The notes below the pieces were generated by a model. It was not told where the DNA came from. It ran no database searches and saw only the letters and a list, made by a program, of their open reading frames with translations. A DNA stretch of 64,000 nucleotides, taken from the NCBI RefSeq assembly GCF_000346465.2, contig NC_034012.1, positions 13,108,972 through 13,172,971 of the forward strand. Reading direction: 5' to 3'. Origin of the DNA: Prunus persica (taxonomy: Eukaryota > Streptophyta > Magnoliopsida > Rosales > Rosaceae). This document shows, piece after piece, positions 11,224 to 21,836 of this stretch (the first letter of the stretch is position 1; each line of letters opens with the position of its first letter). The translations under genes and the position numbers were made by a program.

Positions 11224-11295
11224 TATCAGAGCCAGGTTTCGATCCTGGGACCTGTGGGTTATGGGCCCACCACGCTTCCGCTGCGCCACTCTGAT
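11224..11295 (-). tRNA. tRNA-iMet: Initiator tRNA-Met (CAT)
   Basis: The reverse strand folds as a 72-nt tRNA: acceptor stem ATCAGAG/CTCTGAT, D arm around GCGCAGCGGAAGCG, anticodon loop CCCATAA with CAT anticodon flanked by the GGG/CCC pairs typical of initiators, T arm CCAGGATCGAAACCTGG and discriminator A. The ATCGAAA T loop (instead of TTCGAAA) and the three G-C pairs of the anticodon stem are hallmarks of the eukaryotic initiator. No intron. A T-run that could end pol III transcription lies about 30 nt downstream (A-run at 11188-11194 on the plus strand). Confidence 0.95.
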
Positions 11296-11430
11296 TGTTG
11301 AGAATCATCCGTCTGTAAATCAATTTAAACGCGACTGAAGTTTGGAAAACTTATTAGTTGCCTTTCCGTACTTCCCCTTTCCTCAACTCCATTGAAGTCC
11401 ATTGAAGTGGGTCGCAGAAGAAGAACAAGA

Positions 11431-13386
11431 ATGAGGAGGCGACCTGGAATTGGCGGCTTGCAGACAGCCGCTGCTGCTAGGGTTTGTGATGATTCTTCTC
11501 CTTCATTGATTGCTGCCCCTAATTATTGGTATTCAATTAACCAAGCCATGCTGGTTTTGCAGGACCAATATCGGTTGTTAGGCGAGAATGTCGCCAAGAT
11601 CAGAACCGATCTCATGAAGGAACAGCTTACCACTTTTCGAACCCAGTTGGAAGATTTCGCTCGAAAACACAAGGTCCCATTTTGTCTTCAATCATTTTCA
11701 AATAGCAAATTATGTGAATTTTTTATTGGTATCAATTTATGTTGACTGTGGATGTGTATTGTACAGAATGATATTCGCAAGAACCCTGCTTTCAGATCAC
11801 AATTTCATAACATGTGCACTAAGGTTGGAGTAGATCCCTTGGCCTCCAACAAGGGTTTCTGGGCAGAGCTCTTGGGGATTGGTGACTTCTATTATGAACT
11901 TGGTTGGTAATTTCTTCTTCATCTCTTTGCATATCTGCAAAAATTGGCGGTTATTATTGTTGTTGCTAAGATTGTTTATATATATATATGTTCCAGGCCT
12001 CTGTTAAGTTGCAAATTCAGTGCCCAATATTTTGTAGGATATCTGGCTTTATTTATATATATTGTTGCAGGCAAAGTCCCTGCATTTTATATGGGAGTGT
12101 GTGTATATATATTCTAAAATGGAGCTCATTGGTTAGACAGGGGTGCAAATTGTTGACATTTGCTTGGCAACAAGACCCCACAATGGAGGTTTGATCAACC
12201 TGCAAGAACTCTGCAATCTGCTTCGTCAGAGGCGAAGGAGTGACCGTGAAGCTGTGTCTGAGGATGATTGCCTGCGTGCTATAAGTAAACTGAAGGTAAA
12301 TATGGTTAGCCTGTCCATCCATTACTTGTACAAGTGTCAGTCAGAAATTGATGTGAGTATAAGGTACTTCAATTAGGAAGGCCTTAGACAAGGGATTGCT
12401 CCCAAGCCCCAAAGCCCCCAAAGCCCCCAAGCCCCCAAGCCCCCAAGCCCCCAAAGAATAAAAATAAATCTTGTGCTCCTTTGGTCTTACTAGAAGAGGT
12501 TCACCTCCTGAATGTCGGGTTACTAGGCCTAAGGGGCTTGAATCCATGCCACATTTTTGCTACGGGACAGAACACTATGGCTAGTGCTTTTAGGCCTTTA
12601 GCCTGGTGATTGCTGGAAGGCTGATTAAGTTTTGTTATCATTGTATATGAGTAGTTGTAGTAGTAGTCCCTTTTGATCTCATGTTATTGACACCCTATAT
12701 TTTATGATTTATTACGGCTTTATGTACTCTTAAGCATTTCATAAACTTTGTCTTAAGCAGTTCATATTATATCTCTGCAGCAGTTAGTACCACATTATTA
12801 TGATTGTTGACTAAGTGATGTATTATACTAACAACTGTTTCTTGATTCCAGGTATTGGGCAATGGTTTTGAGGTGATTTCTGTTGGAAAGCGAAAGCTTG
12901 TTCGTTCTGTTCCAACTGAGTTGAACAAAGACCATAATGAAATTTTAGAGCTAGCCCAGGTTGCAAATTTTTGTTTTATCTTCCTGCTAACTTTGGAAGG
13001 AGTATAAATTTGAGCAAACTTATTTGATGTTTACGATCTAGATGGGTTACTTAAACTTATGTTCCGGTTCTCTTCTCTTAGGCTCAAGGATTTGTGACTG
13101 TTATTGAGGTAGAGAGACGGCTATCTTGGACCACTGGTCGTGCAATTGATGCCTTCGACACTTTACTAGATGTAAGTTGACGACATTTACTAAACTACTC
13201 ATACTAGTATCCTCTCTTTCCCTTCAGTCTATGAAGTATACATGCTAGGATTGCTGGGGCTCAATAAACCCTTGCTTTTCTCAGGAGGGTCTTGCAATGA
13301 TTGATGATGGCCACAAAGATGGTATTCGCCGATATTGGTTCCCTTGTGTATCTTCCATCTCGACTCCAGGAGGAGCTGACACCTAA
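11431..13386 (+). CDS. VPS22: VPS22/SNF8, ESCRT-II subunit (EAP30 family)
   Basis: Seven exons give a complete 250-aa protein: 11431-11481, 11563-11673, 11767-11902, 12141-12295, 12852-12959, 13082-13171 and 13285-13386, all with GT-AG borders and matching phases. The protein starts [11 protein letters not shown] and carries the family's signature blocks: [65 protein letters not shown] and [16 protein letters not shown]22 forms the ESCRT-II complex with VPS25 and VPS36. It helps sort ubiquitinated membrane proteins into multivesicular bodies, and its C-terminal half consists of two winged-helix domains. The length equals the usual 250 residues. The ATG at 11431 is chosen because an upstream in-frame stretch begins only with TTG and homologues start at MRRRPG. 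Intron 4 holds a C-rich minisatellite. Confidence 0.95.
12401..12456. repeat. C-rich minisatellite in VPS22 intron 4 (G-quadruplex-capable on minus strand)
   Basis: Seven C-runs, the last five of exactly five bases, are separated by AAG or AAAG. The minus strand therefore has seven G-runs with 3-4-base loops, which satisfies a G-quadruplex pattern. Confidence 0.85.
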
Positions 13387-13698
13387 CAAACATGAGGCTT
13401 CTCAATATTAATGGAGTTCAAAAAGGGTTCTGTGTGCATACTGAATGATGGCTGATTTATCTGTGATTTCCTTTTGTAATACTAGTTGGTCAAACAGACT
13501 GCTGATGGACAATGTTTTTCATCTTATAAAGGAGTCATTTGCAGGGAATAACTCATGTTACTTCTCTCTGTGAAACAAATAGTTTTATTGATGAAGTATA
13601 TTGGAGGAAAACATGATGCTCTGCAATGAAGCTGAACACAACTTTTTTGTTTTATTGGCATCTATGATCATATATATATAGACATCATCTCATCTCTT

Positions 13699-14541
13699 TC
13701 AAGAACTCTCAGTTTCTTCTGTCCATTCAGAGGTAGGCTCGCTCCAAGACTTGGGGCGCACCCCTTGCTTCAAAAATAACATCTCCAATGCCTCAAAAAC
13801 ATTATGCTTGTCCAGAAACCCATTCCAGACTCCACTCACAATGCAGTGATTGTTGTTGTAAGGCTTCGGGTGGTGCGCCGCATGCTGATTCCGCGATACC
13901 AAGATTCCCAAGTCTTGCAGTGCCACGACTACCGGCGGCAACTGGCTCTTCGTGCTGTGAGCCCAAGCATGAAATTGTTGGCAAAACATAATGGAACCTG
14001 AGCACACTGCAACTAACCCATGAACAATTGGATCATCACAAACGACGTCTATAGGAAGCACCATGAAAGTCACAACACGAGCCACAACAGGTAAATTGTT
14101 AGCAAATTGACGCCTGGTTATTGTCCATGGCCACTTGTGGTGACCTTGAAATGCCTCAATTTGGGAGCCAACAATTGGGGTTAATGCGCTACCGTAATTG
14201 TCAATACCCCAGCGGTAAATTCCGGAGCCAAGGTCAGCCAACACATAGCCCACCAAGCCTGCTAAAATGGGTTCGAGCCATATGTGTGAATTGGCTACAC
14301 CAATTATGGATTTGGCTAGAGAAACTAGCACCATGGTGCAGCCACATGCAACCCACGCACGATGAGACCATGTTGATAGCAAACTTGGGTCATTGAGCTG
14401 GGTACGGATAGCGCCTCAGATTACTAGGTCGCCGGCGTTGGGCTTGATATTGGTTGTGAAAGAGCCAATCATACTTGTGCTGAGGGTGGGAGTCTGGTGC
14501 TGGGGATTTTGGCGGAACTTGGTTTCAGTTGAGATAGAGAT
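13699..14541 (-). pseudogene. FAD4-like desaturase pseudogene
   Basis: This is a tandem copy of the intact gene at 14989-15921, closely similar from the LNDPSLLSTWSHRAW block to near the C-terminus. Three lesions are visible. The codon matching the intact copy's start is ATC instead of ATG (14539-14541). An in-frame TGA lies at 14416-14418 in the transit-peptide region. The conserved His of the YHWGID motif is Arg (codon CGC at 14212-14214). Other His motifs remain (QGHHKWPW, FHAWAH, QHAAHH). In-frame ATGs further upstream would only yield a short peptide ending at the TGA; a product beginning at an internal Met would lack the plastid targeting region. The C-terminus is eight residues shorter than in the intact copy. 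It lies convergent with VPS22, about 310 bp away. Confidence 0.8.
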
Positions 14542-14988
14542 CCTCAAAAGAGTTTGTTGTCTCAGGTCACTAGAGGTCGTTTTACCCATGTCCCTCGTCA
14601 AGCTAACAAAGTGTCCAGTCCAATTCGATTTAATTAACTCAATTTACAAAAGTTCAAAACATCTATCGAAACTAAATTATTACGGTCTGGAAGAGTGATT
14701 GCAATGATTATATTGACGAAAGAACATATGAGAAGAACATGATAATCTGCAACCAAATGGAACACAAAAGTTGTCTCTGTTTTAAGTACATGATATTGAA
14801 CTACGTAGTTTGAAAGAAATATTAAGTTCAAGCACCTGATTCAAGAGCTGGTGATGATCATATACATAGACTGATATCACCTAATCTCTTGAAATAAATC
14901 TTACAATATACATTATGCAAAGAGTAAATAAATCTAGGAAGTCAAAAAAAAATGGTAATCGAAAGCTCCAAAAGTAAAAAAAGAATGT
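14542..14988. other. Spacer between the FAD4-like copies
   Basis: Nothing coding is seen. It should contain the former promoter of the pseudogene and the 3' end of the intact gene. Confidence 0.5.
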
Positions 14989-15921
14989 TCATTGGGCTGT
15001 AAGTTGAGAAGTGGTCTCAGTCTCTTCAGTCCATTCAGAGCTAGGCTCACTCCAAGACCTAGGCCTCACCCCTTGCTTAAAAAACAAAATCATCTCCAAT
15101 GCCTCAAAAACCTTGTGCTTATCCAAGAACTCATTCCAAACTCCACTCACAATGCAGTAATTGTTGTTGTAAGGCTCCCGGTGATGCGCTGAATGCTGCG
15201 ACCGGGACACCAAGACGCCGAAATCCTGCAATGCCACCACCAATGGAGGGAGCCTGCTCTTTGTGCCATGCGCCCAAGCATGAAACTGTTGGCTAAACAT
15301 AATGGAGCCTGAGCACACTGCAACAAACCCATTAACAATTGGATCATCACAAACGAGGTCTATGGGGAGCACTATGAAAGTCACAACACGAGCAAGGGCG
15401 TGCAGATTGTTGGCAAATTCTCGCCTGGTGATTGTCCAAGGCCACTTGTGGTGCCCTTGAAATGCCTCAATTTGGGCACCAAAAATTGGAGTTGAGGCTC
15501 CACCGTAATTGTCTATGCCCCAATGGTAGACTCCGGAGCCAAGATCAGCCAGCACATATCCAACCAAGCCAGCTAAAATGGGCTCAGCCCACATGTGTGA
15601 ATTGGCTGCACAAGTTATGGACTTGGCTAAGGAAACTAGAACTGTTGTGCACCCACTTGCCACCCATGCACGGTGAGACCATGTTGAGAGCAAACTTGGG
15701 TCGTTGAGCTGGGGGCGGGTGGGGTTCGGGAGGAGGGGCGGTGGGGGCTCGAGCCTCCGTATCGGTGGTTCGAGGACTAGCTTTTTGGGGTTGGGGTTAG
15801 GGTTGGGCTTGGTGGTGGTGGCGGCAGAACAATGCACAGCTGTGCGGAGGATTGGAGAGTGGCTTGTGTGGAGTTGGTGTTGGAGACTTGGGTGGAGCTT
15901 GGCTTGAGTTAGGATAGACAT
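14989..15921 (-). CDS. FAD4: FAD4-like fatty acid desaturase, chloroplastic (TMEM189/Kua domain)
   Basis: Intronless gene of 310 codons. Residues 1-75 are rich in Ser, Thr and Pro and look like a plastid transit peptide. The conserved domain from about 78 to 290 carries the His motifs of the TMEM189/FAD4 family: H133 in YHWGIDNYG, H157/H158 in GHHKWPW, H214 and H218 in FHAWAH, and H243, H246, H247 in QHSAHH. These are expected to hold a di-iron centre. FAD4 of Arabidopsis makes the trans double bond at carbon 3 of palmitate in chloroplast phosphatidylglycerol; animal TMEM189 makes the plasmalogen vinyl ether. Hydrophobic stretches near 110-130 and 178-210 fit a membrane protein. The start is the first ATG of the frame. 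FAD4 itself cannot be told apart from FAD4-like paralogues here. Confidence 0.88.
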   Translation of the reverse strand: MSILTQAKLHPSLQHQLHTSHSPILRTAVHCSAATTTKPNPNPNPKKLVLEPPIRRLEPPPPLLPNPTRPQLNDPSLLSTWSHRAWVASGCTTVLVSLAKSITCAANSHMWAEPILAGLVGYVLADLGSGVYHWGIDNYGGASTPIFGAQIEAFQGHHKWPWTITRREFANNLHALARVVTFIVLPIDLVCDDPIVNGFVAVCSGSIMFSQQFHAWAHGTKSRLPPLVVALQDFGVLVSRSQHSAHHREPYNNNYCIVSGVWNEFLDKHKVFEALEMILFFKQGVRPRSWSEPSSEWTEETETTSQLTAQ

Positions 15922-15963
15922 TGGAGGGTGCTAAAGAGAAACCAATGTAAGAGGCTAACTGGA

Positions 15964-15978
15964 GGCAATATATATATA
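15964..15978 (-). promoter_or_regulatory. Possible TATA box of the FAD4-like gene
   Basis: A TATATATATA stretch on the minus strand lies about 45-55 bp before the start codon, bordered upstream by a (CT)n tract (GA on the plus strand, 15979-15994 and 16038-16058). The distance is short for a TATA box plus leader, so it may only be a microsatellite. Confidence 0.3.
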
Positions 15979-15994
15979 GAGAGAGAGAGAGAGT

Positions 15995-17612
15995 GGAATT
16001 TGGAGCTGTGGAGGTGGTTTTGTGGTGAGAAGCTGATGAGAGAGAGAGAGAGAGAGAGGAAATGATGTGGTAGGCATAAGGGATGCGTGGGGTTTCTGAA
16101 ATCCTCAAATGACTTATTGTGACTTCGTCACGTATGATGTTCTTTTGGTTTGGTTTGGACTTTAAAAGGTCACCCCCTCTCATATAAAGAGCTCGAATAT
16201 GATTAATGAGTTTTTGACGTTGATATGTTATGTTATTAAATTATTATTATTTTGAATTAATAAATCTCTTATTTAGAATTTAAAATTTTAAGTGAAATAA
16301 GCAGGTTGCTGAGTCTCTTAATTCAACAACACAAAAGAGTTGAATTTTCTTTTTCAAACACTAAGATGGAGATCAATTTGATACTTACCCTAATCCTGCC
16401 CTTTTCCCTATCCCTCTCACAACTTGAGCTCACAACCGATTCTCACTTGAGTAGTCAAATTGCCCTAACATGTAGGACATATTACATACGTGGAATCATT
16501 TGAGCCGTGGATGTGATTTGATCGAAAAGATGAGTGCAAACAATAAAGACGGTCTTTAATTTATTGTGTGGTGGCACTGGTGTATAAGTTGGATTTGAGA
16601 GAGTGGTTGAAGTGCTTTCTCCTTTCTTCTTTGTTCTTTTCTTTTTTTTTCTTTTTTTTTTTGGAATAATCAAATTTCTTTCTTTGAATTTTTCTTTTGT
16701 AAATTATAGGACTGAACTCGATGATAAAATAATTGGAAGTTGAGGAATATTCAAGTCCTTAAGCATATACGGAATAATATTCAAATGAGATCCTTGTCAA
16801 TACTGTGCACAACTTGCTGGTGGTAGTTGTGGTTGAAGTTTCCTAAGCTTCACTTTCTAAAATATACGACGTGAAAGCGATCAATTGCGTTAAGATGCTA
16901 AATTAGGAAGGATGAATTACCAAAATAGTTTATCTACTAATTTCATCTTTATATTTTCAATTTAGCTAACTTAATTATTGTATTGTACGCTTTAATGAAA
17001 TTGGTCAATTTTGTCACATTATTGTAAGGTAACATTAGAACATTTTGAAAGTTTAAAAGGCTCAAAGCCAAATTAAAATTAATATGAAACACAAGAAATA
17101 GTTCAAGAGGGACATCTAAATTTTTTCCTTGAAATCTAGGAAACTGTTATTGGAGATGCCCTAAGCATGGACAATAGAATAGCATACTCAGGTATAAATA
17201 AAAGATATCGAGAAAGGAGAGAATTGAACATAGGACCTTGGATGCAAGGATAAATACTTTTAATCATTCAAGTTATAAGCCCCTGAAGATAAAGCTTAGT
17301 ATTAATTTTTATCTTTATGGTGCATTTGATTTTTGATAAAAAGAATTTGGGAATGGAGAATTGTTTTTTTTTTTTTTGGTGTCAAAAATGAAAAATTATT
17401 TGATTTATCATGTTTTATAAGTCTAAGCGCATACGAAATATTTTCCTGACAATAAGTATTTTTTGGGTTTTTGAGAATTCCACTTTATATATATATGGAT
17501 AAAAATATATTGTGTAGTGATTGTGAAGTGTAATTGTGTTGCAACCCATTCCAAAGGTCACATTTTAGCATTTAAGTGGCACCGAAAATATGGAAGGCAA
17601 TAAATTGTTTTT
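15995..17612. other. Intergenic, no gene seen
   Basis: Upstream region of the FAD4-like gene followed by AT-rich sequence with poly-T tracts (about 16640-16665 and 17366-17380). Nothing coding is recognised. Confidence 0.5.
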
Positions 17613-17617
17613 CATTA

Positions 17618-18441
17618 TGTTGGGACATTTGGTTCTTGGGCTTTATGACTTGTCCATATATTAGAAGATATATATAATCATGGGAGACTTTGGAAAAGCC
17701 CAAAGGAGAGAGAAATTTTTTAAAAGAAGCCAAAATGGACAAAATTGCCCTTATTTATTTTTTGATTTCCTAAAGAATCCTTTACATTTGCATGTCTTTG
17801 GTTTGAAAGTTGAGAGGTTTTTCTGTCTTTTTTTAAAAAGCTTTGGCTTTTTCCAAAAGTGAAAGTTTTTTTATGGGTAAAACCTAAATTTACTTATAAT
17901 CATTTTAATTATTACTCATCCAACTATCTACAAAGCTAAATACCTTTTTTAAAGGTCGAAAGGAACGCATTACCCCATGAATTACACACAAAGTTTAAAG
18001 AAATTACCGTTCTTGCTTGTAAAATAAAGAGATGAAGTCAACTTTATACTTAATTTCTTATATACATATCTATATAGAAAACATGACCCTTTCTAGAGAT
18101 TGGCCAAAATATGCATTAATATATTTCTAGCATGTTATAATTATACATAATGCAAATATTAAGATAGGAATTTCCATATTAAAAGCTAAGGGCTTCTTAT
18201 TGTTATAAATATATGTGAATGTGGATGACCACCATAACACCTATTATCTCCACTTTTTCATGTTCGTAATTTATACTCTTATTATTGTGATTAGTAGTTA
18301 TAATTTGTGGGTTAAATACCTATAGTTGTAAGCCTATAAATAGGTGCTTATCAAGGATGAATGGTAGAAGTTTAGTGACTAATTTCTATTGTCTTCCTCT
18401 ACTCCTTATTTCTCTTTACAAATTCCCTTCGTTATATAACA
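17618..18441 (+). mobile_element. Possible LTR (solo or 5' LTR of a decayed element), 824 bp
   Basis: The segment starts TGTTGGGACA and ends TATAACA, giving the TG...CA ends of an LTR. The flanks are CATTA (17613-17617) and CGTTA (18442-18446), which differ at one base, as an aged 5-bp target duplication might. Directly after the right end, CGTTATCGTTACGAGTCTC resembles sequence I associate with the start of the internal region of some plant Copia elements. In that case this would be a 5' LTR with a decayed internal region rather than a solo LTR. Confidence 0.4.
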
Positions 18442-19334
18442 CGTTATCGTTACGAGTCTCTTAACCAATTGAGATAGCACAGTTTCATCTCAAGTATGAA
18501 AGCTCTTGTTACATAGGCTTATCAAATGGAAAGAAGTGCATCAACAAAAAGAAGTTGAATGACAATATTCCAAACATATAAGAATTGTTTTATTATATTT
18601 CTCATTTTCATATGTAGTGCATGAGTTTTGACAAATTTGCATTTTTATTATAGATATCTATCTTGTCTATCTCCTTACAAGATTTCAACTGTATTTTATT
18701 ATTTGTCAGAAATCCAATATTTTCATTAAGGAGCAAAGTGAGAGACTCAAGAATCTCTATTCTTATACAACTAATGGAAGACTAGAAGTTCCTCAGTTCT
18801 TATTCAATCATGTAAGGGCCAGAAGATCCTTAGATTTCAATCCTTATAATATCCATATTTGTGGACTTGAAGTTTTCCAATTCTTAAAAGTAAAATAAAG
18901 ACCTTACGCTCTTTGATTCATTTTTCATTGGAACCAGAAGTTTCAAAATTTTATTTTATTGCAATATTTTAATGTTGAGTTTTTTTATCAGAAATGATCC
19001 TTGAGGTTTGAGAAATTATTAGCTTTGGTCCATTATGTTTTTGGTGACATTATTGGTCCTTTATGTTAAGTTTGGTTCTTGCTGTTAGGTTCTGTCAAAT
19101 TTTATGTTAAGTTGTTGATATGACATATATGTGGAGCCCACACATTCAATAATATATAGCCACATGTCTTTAAATAAAAGATAATAATTTAAAACAAAAA
19201 ATTCATTTAAAAAATTAAAATTAAAACATCAAATTTTAAATTTATAAATATAAAATAAATAAATAAATAAAACCTATAGCCATCCCTCCCCTTCTCCTTC
19301 GTTCCCCTCCCTTCCTATTCCGTCTCCCCCAGCA
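18442..19334. other. Degenerate short-unit repeats, possibly a retrotransposon leader
   Basis: Imperfect copies of an 'AGAAGTTCCTCAG' motif recur at about 18785, 18822, 18870 and 18938 at roughly 40-70-bp spacing. From 19000 a stretch with 'ATTAGCTTTGGTCC' and 'ATTGGTCCTTTATG' resembles one arm of a MULE-like element, but the other arm was not found. No coding. Confidence 0.35.
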
Positions 19335-19339
19335 GCAAC

Positions 19340-19615
19340 CGTAATGACCCAAACCTAAAATTCATATTTAATTAGTAATTTATTATGCGGAAAGACAATT
19401 TTGCCCTTTGACGAAATTATGAACTCAAAGTTGACTTTTTGACCGAAAAGGAATTTGACAATTCCACATACACCGTTGCGTAGAGCACGACGAAATGAGT
19501 TCGTAGACACGAAGTGAGCTCGAATCGGAGCTTTAACGAAGAAAATACGAGTAAAATATCACGAGGGGCAAAATGGTAATTTGAAAAATCAGATTTTATA
19601 AAAAAAACCTAAGTT

Positions 19616-19646
<31 letters not shown>

Positions 19647-21831
19647 TTCTCTCTCTCCCTCCCGCGACCCTCTCCCGCGCCGTCCTCCTTCTCTCTTTCG
19701 CAACTCTAGCCACCGGCCACGCCTGTGGACGGGATCAGTACCAAACTGACCGGGACGACGTCCTCTTCCAACCCCAGCCAGCTCCCGCCTCCAGCTGCCG
19801 CGGTTTCGTCGGAATTTGGAGAAGAAGCGGCCGACGTCGCCCGATCTTCACAGCCGCCAATCTCCCTCCTCCGACCACCGTTTCAGTCGAGCCAAGTATG
19901 GATTTTGAACCTCTCGAGCTGTTCTAGCTGCCTATTAGGTAGGAATTAATCAGTTCTCAGTGTAGCTATTGGATTTTTGAACTTGAAGTTCCGGCCGGTT
20001 TTCGGCCTCCGTGTTCGGCCACTTCCGGTCAGTTTTTGGGGTAGGTCCAAGAACAAAAGTGGTTCCAAATATGGTGTTATACCTAGGATAGGAGTTTGGA
20101 GCCTTGGTTTTGAGATTTTCCGGCGATGCGTTATTGCTTTGGACACCCATCGCTGCCGGCGCGTGCGGCGGCGCGTGGGAGGATGTGGTGCAGTAACACT
20201 GTGTTCTGATGTGATCCTTAGGTCGTCACGAGTGCGTAGGAATTCGCGGATCTCAATTTGGATACCGTTTGAGCCTCGAACGGCTTTTTCATATTGTGCT
20301 ATTATCGGGTTCAATACTGTTGAGCCGTTGGATCGTCATCAATTTTAGATATGTTATTCGAGATAATTTTAGAAACGTGTAGGATTCGACGGATTGTGAA
20401 TCGGAGTCCCGGATACTCCGAAAACGCGAACCCTAGGGCGAGGGTTTAGAAATTATGCGATTACAGGATTGTGATTACTCCGACCGTCCGATCGACACCA
20501 ATACCCTCGGGACATGTGTCCTAAATATATTGGACCTTTTAGCGGCATCCGGATCATATTGTGAGGTCATGGACCCGTGGGGTTCCGGATTGACTTTTTG
20601 GACCTTAGCGCTATTTGAGTCACAAGATACCGCTACACTACCCCACGTGGAAGGAAAGCTTTTATGGGCATATGAATCACTTTAAATTGCTGCACGTACT
20701 TTTAGGAGCCGGAGGTAGGGTTTTTAATTTAATACTATATTGTATTAATAGAAGATTATGATCATTGAATCAGGCACCCGGGCACCAGTTGACCCGCAGG
20801 AGGGATCTTCAAGAGGTCTAGCGAGCTCGGACTATCAGTGAGTGGACTCTTTGTTTTAATAAATGAATTTAAGCAGTTCAGTTTCAGTTATCAGCTGTTT
20901 TATTCTGTAAAATATTTTATGTTGCATGCTGTCGAGTGAAATTTCCTTTAAAGCTTATAGGAATAAATATTCTCGTTAATTATCAGATAAATGGCAGTAG
21001 AATTTAAAAGGTTACATAAAGTTAATTATTCAACAGTTTTGCTTCAGAAACTTTATATTTTCTTCAATCACCTTGTACCCAGTTATTAAATGTTGCCTTC
21101 GGATTATATTTGTTGCCTTCGGTTTAGTCAGCATGCTTGACAGTTGCCCCACGAGTTCCTTGGTACTCGAACTCGTGTGGAGCGAGTAATGCGGATAAAG
21201 GTGGACTACTGTCTCTTGAATCCTACGAGTTGCGGCTTGGACTGACTTCGTGTCACTAAGACCTGCGAGTGTGTGTCACCCATGGTGATGCAAAGAATTG
21301 ACGGATATAAGGATGTGACGGAAATAAGGGTACACCTAGGTGATAGTTTTCAACTGTTTTCAAATGTATAGTTGTATACATGCATTGATTTCAGAAATAT
21401 AGAAAAGAAGTTAGTTTGTATAACTGTTTTCACAGTGGGGTTAGTATGTTCATATGTTATTTTCTAAACTTTGTTTGTGGGTCCACTCACCCTTATTATT
21501 GTTTTGCGCTCCCAGGCAGTAGACGTGCACAGGAATTCACCACCGGGCCACTTCCCATCTTCCGCGCCTTTCTTCTGATGTAGGATTTTATTTTGTAAAC
21601 AGATTCACTCTTTTGTACATTTAGTAGTTGTTTTGGCAGGTGAAAATATTTTGGTATTGAACCAGTTACAAGGGAAACTCTGCCGGTTTTTCGGTAGACG
21701 TTAACCTTATTATTTTATCGTGTTTTGTATAGAAGGGCAAATAGGTCATTTGTGCCTGACATTCGCCAAGTGTCGGACACGCACAGGTTCTGGTTCGGAT
21801 TCCAAAGCGGAATTTGGATCGGGTCCTGTCA
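19340..21831. mobile_element. Solo LTR, 2492 bp, with perfect 5-bp target duplication
   Basis: The direct repeat GCAAC flanks the segment exactly (19335-19339 and 21832-21836). The interior starts CGTAATGACCC and ends GGGTCCTGTCA; the termini are near-inverted (TGACAGGACC against the left end), and the first base looks like a T-to-C change of the canonical TG. GACCC/GGGTC-type ends are common in plant Gypsy LTRs. No internal coding region, primer site or polypurine tract is present, so this is what unequal recombination between two LTRs leaves behind. It includes a long CT tract at 19618-19660. It is less AT-rich than its surroundings, and its open frames do not match any domain. Confidence 0.75.
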
Positions 21832-21836
21832 GCAAC

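Noticed and set aside
19725..20685. Open frames on both strands
   Set aside because: They lie inside the 2.49-kb solo LTR, lack any domain and are explained by its lower AT content.
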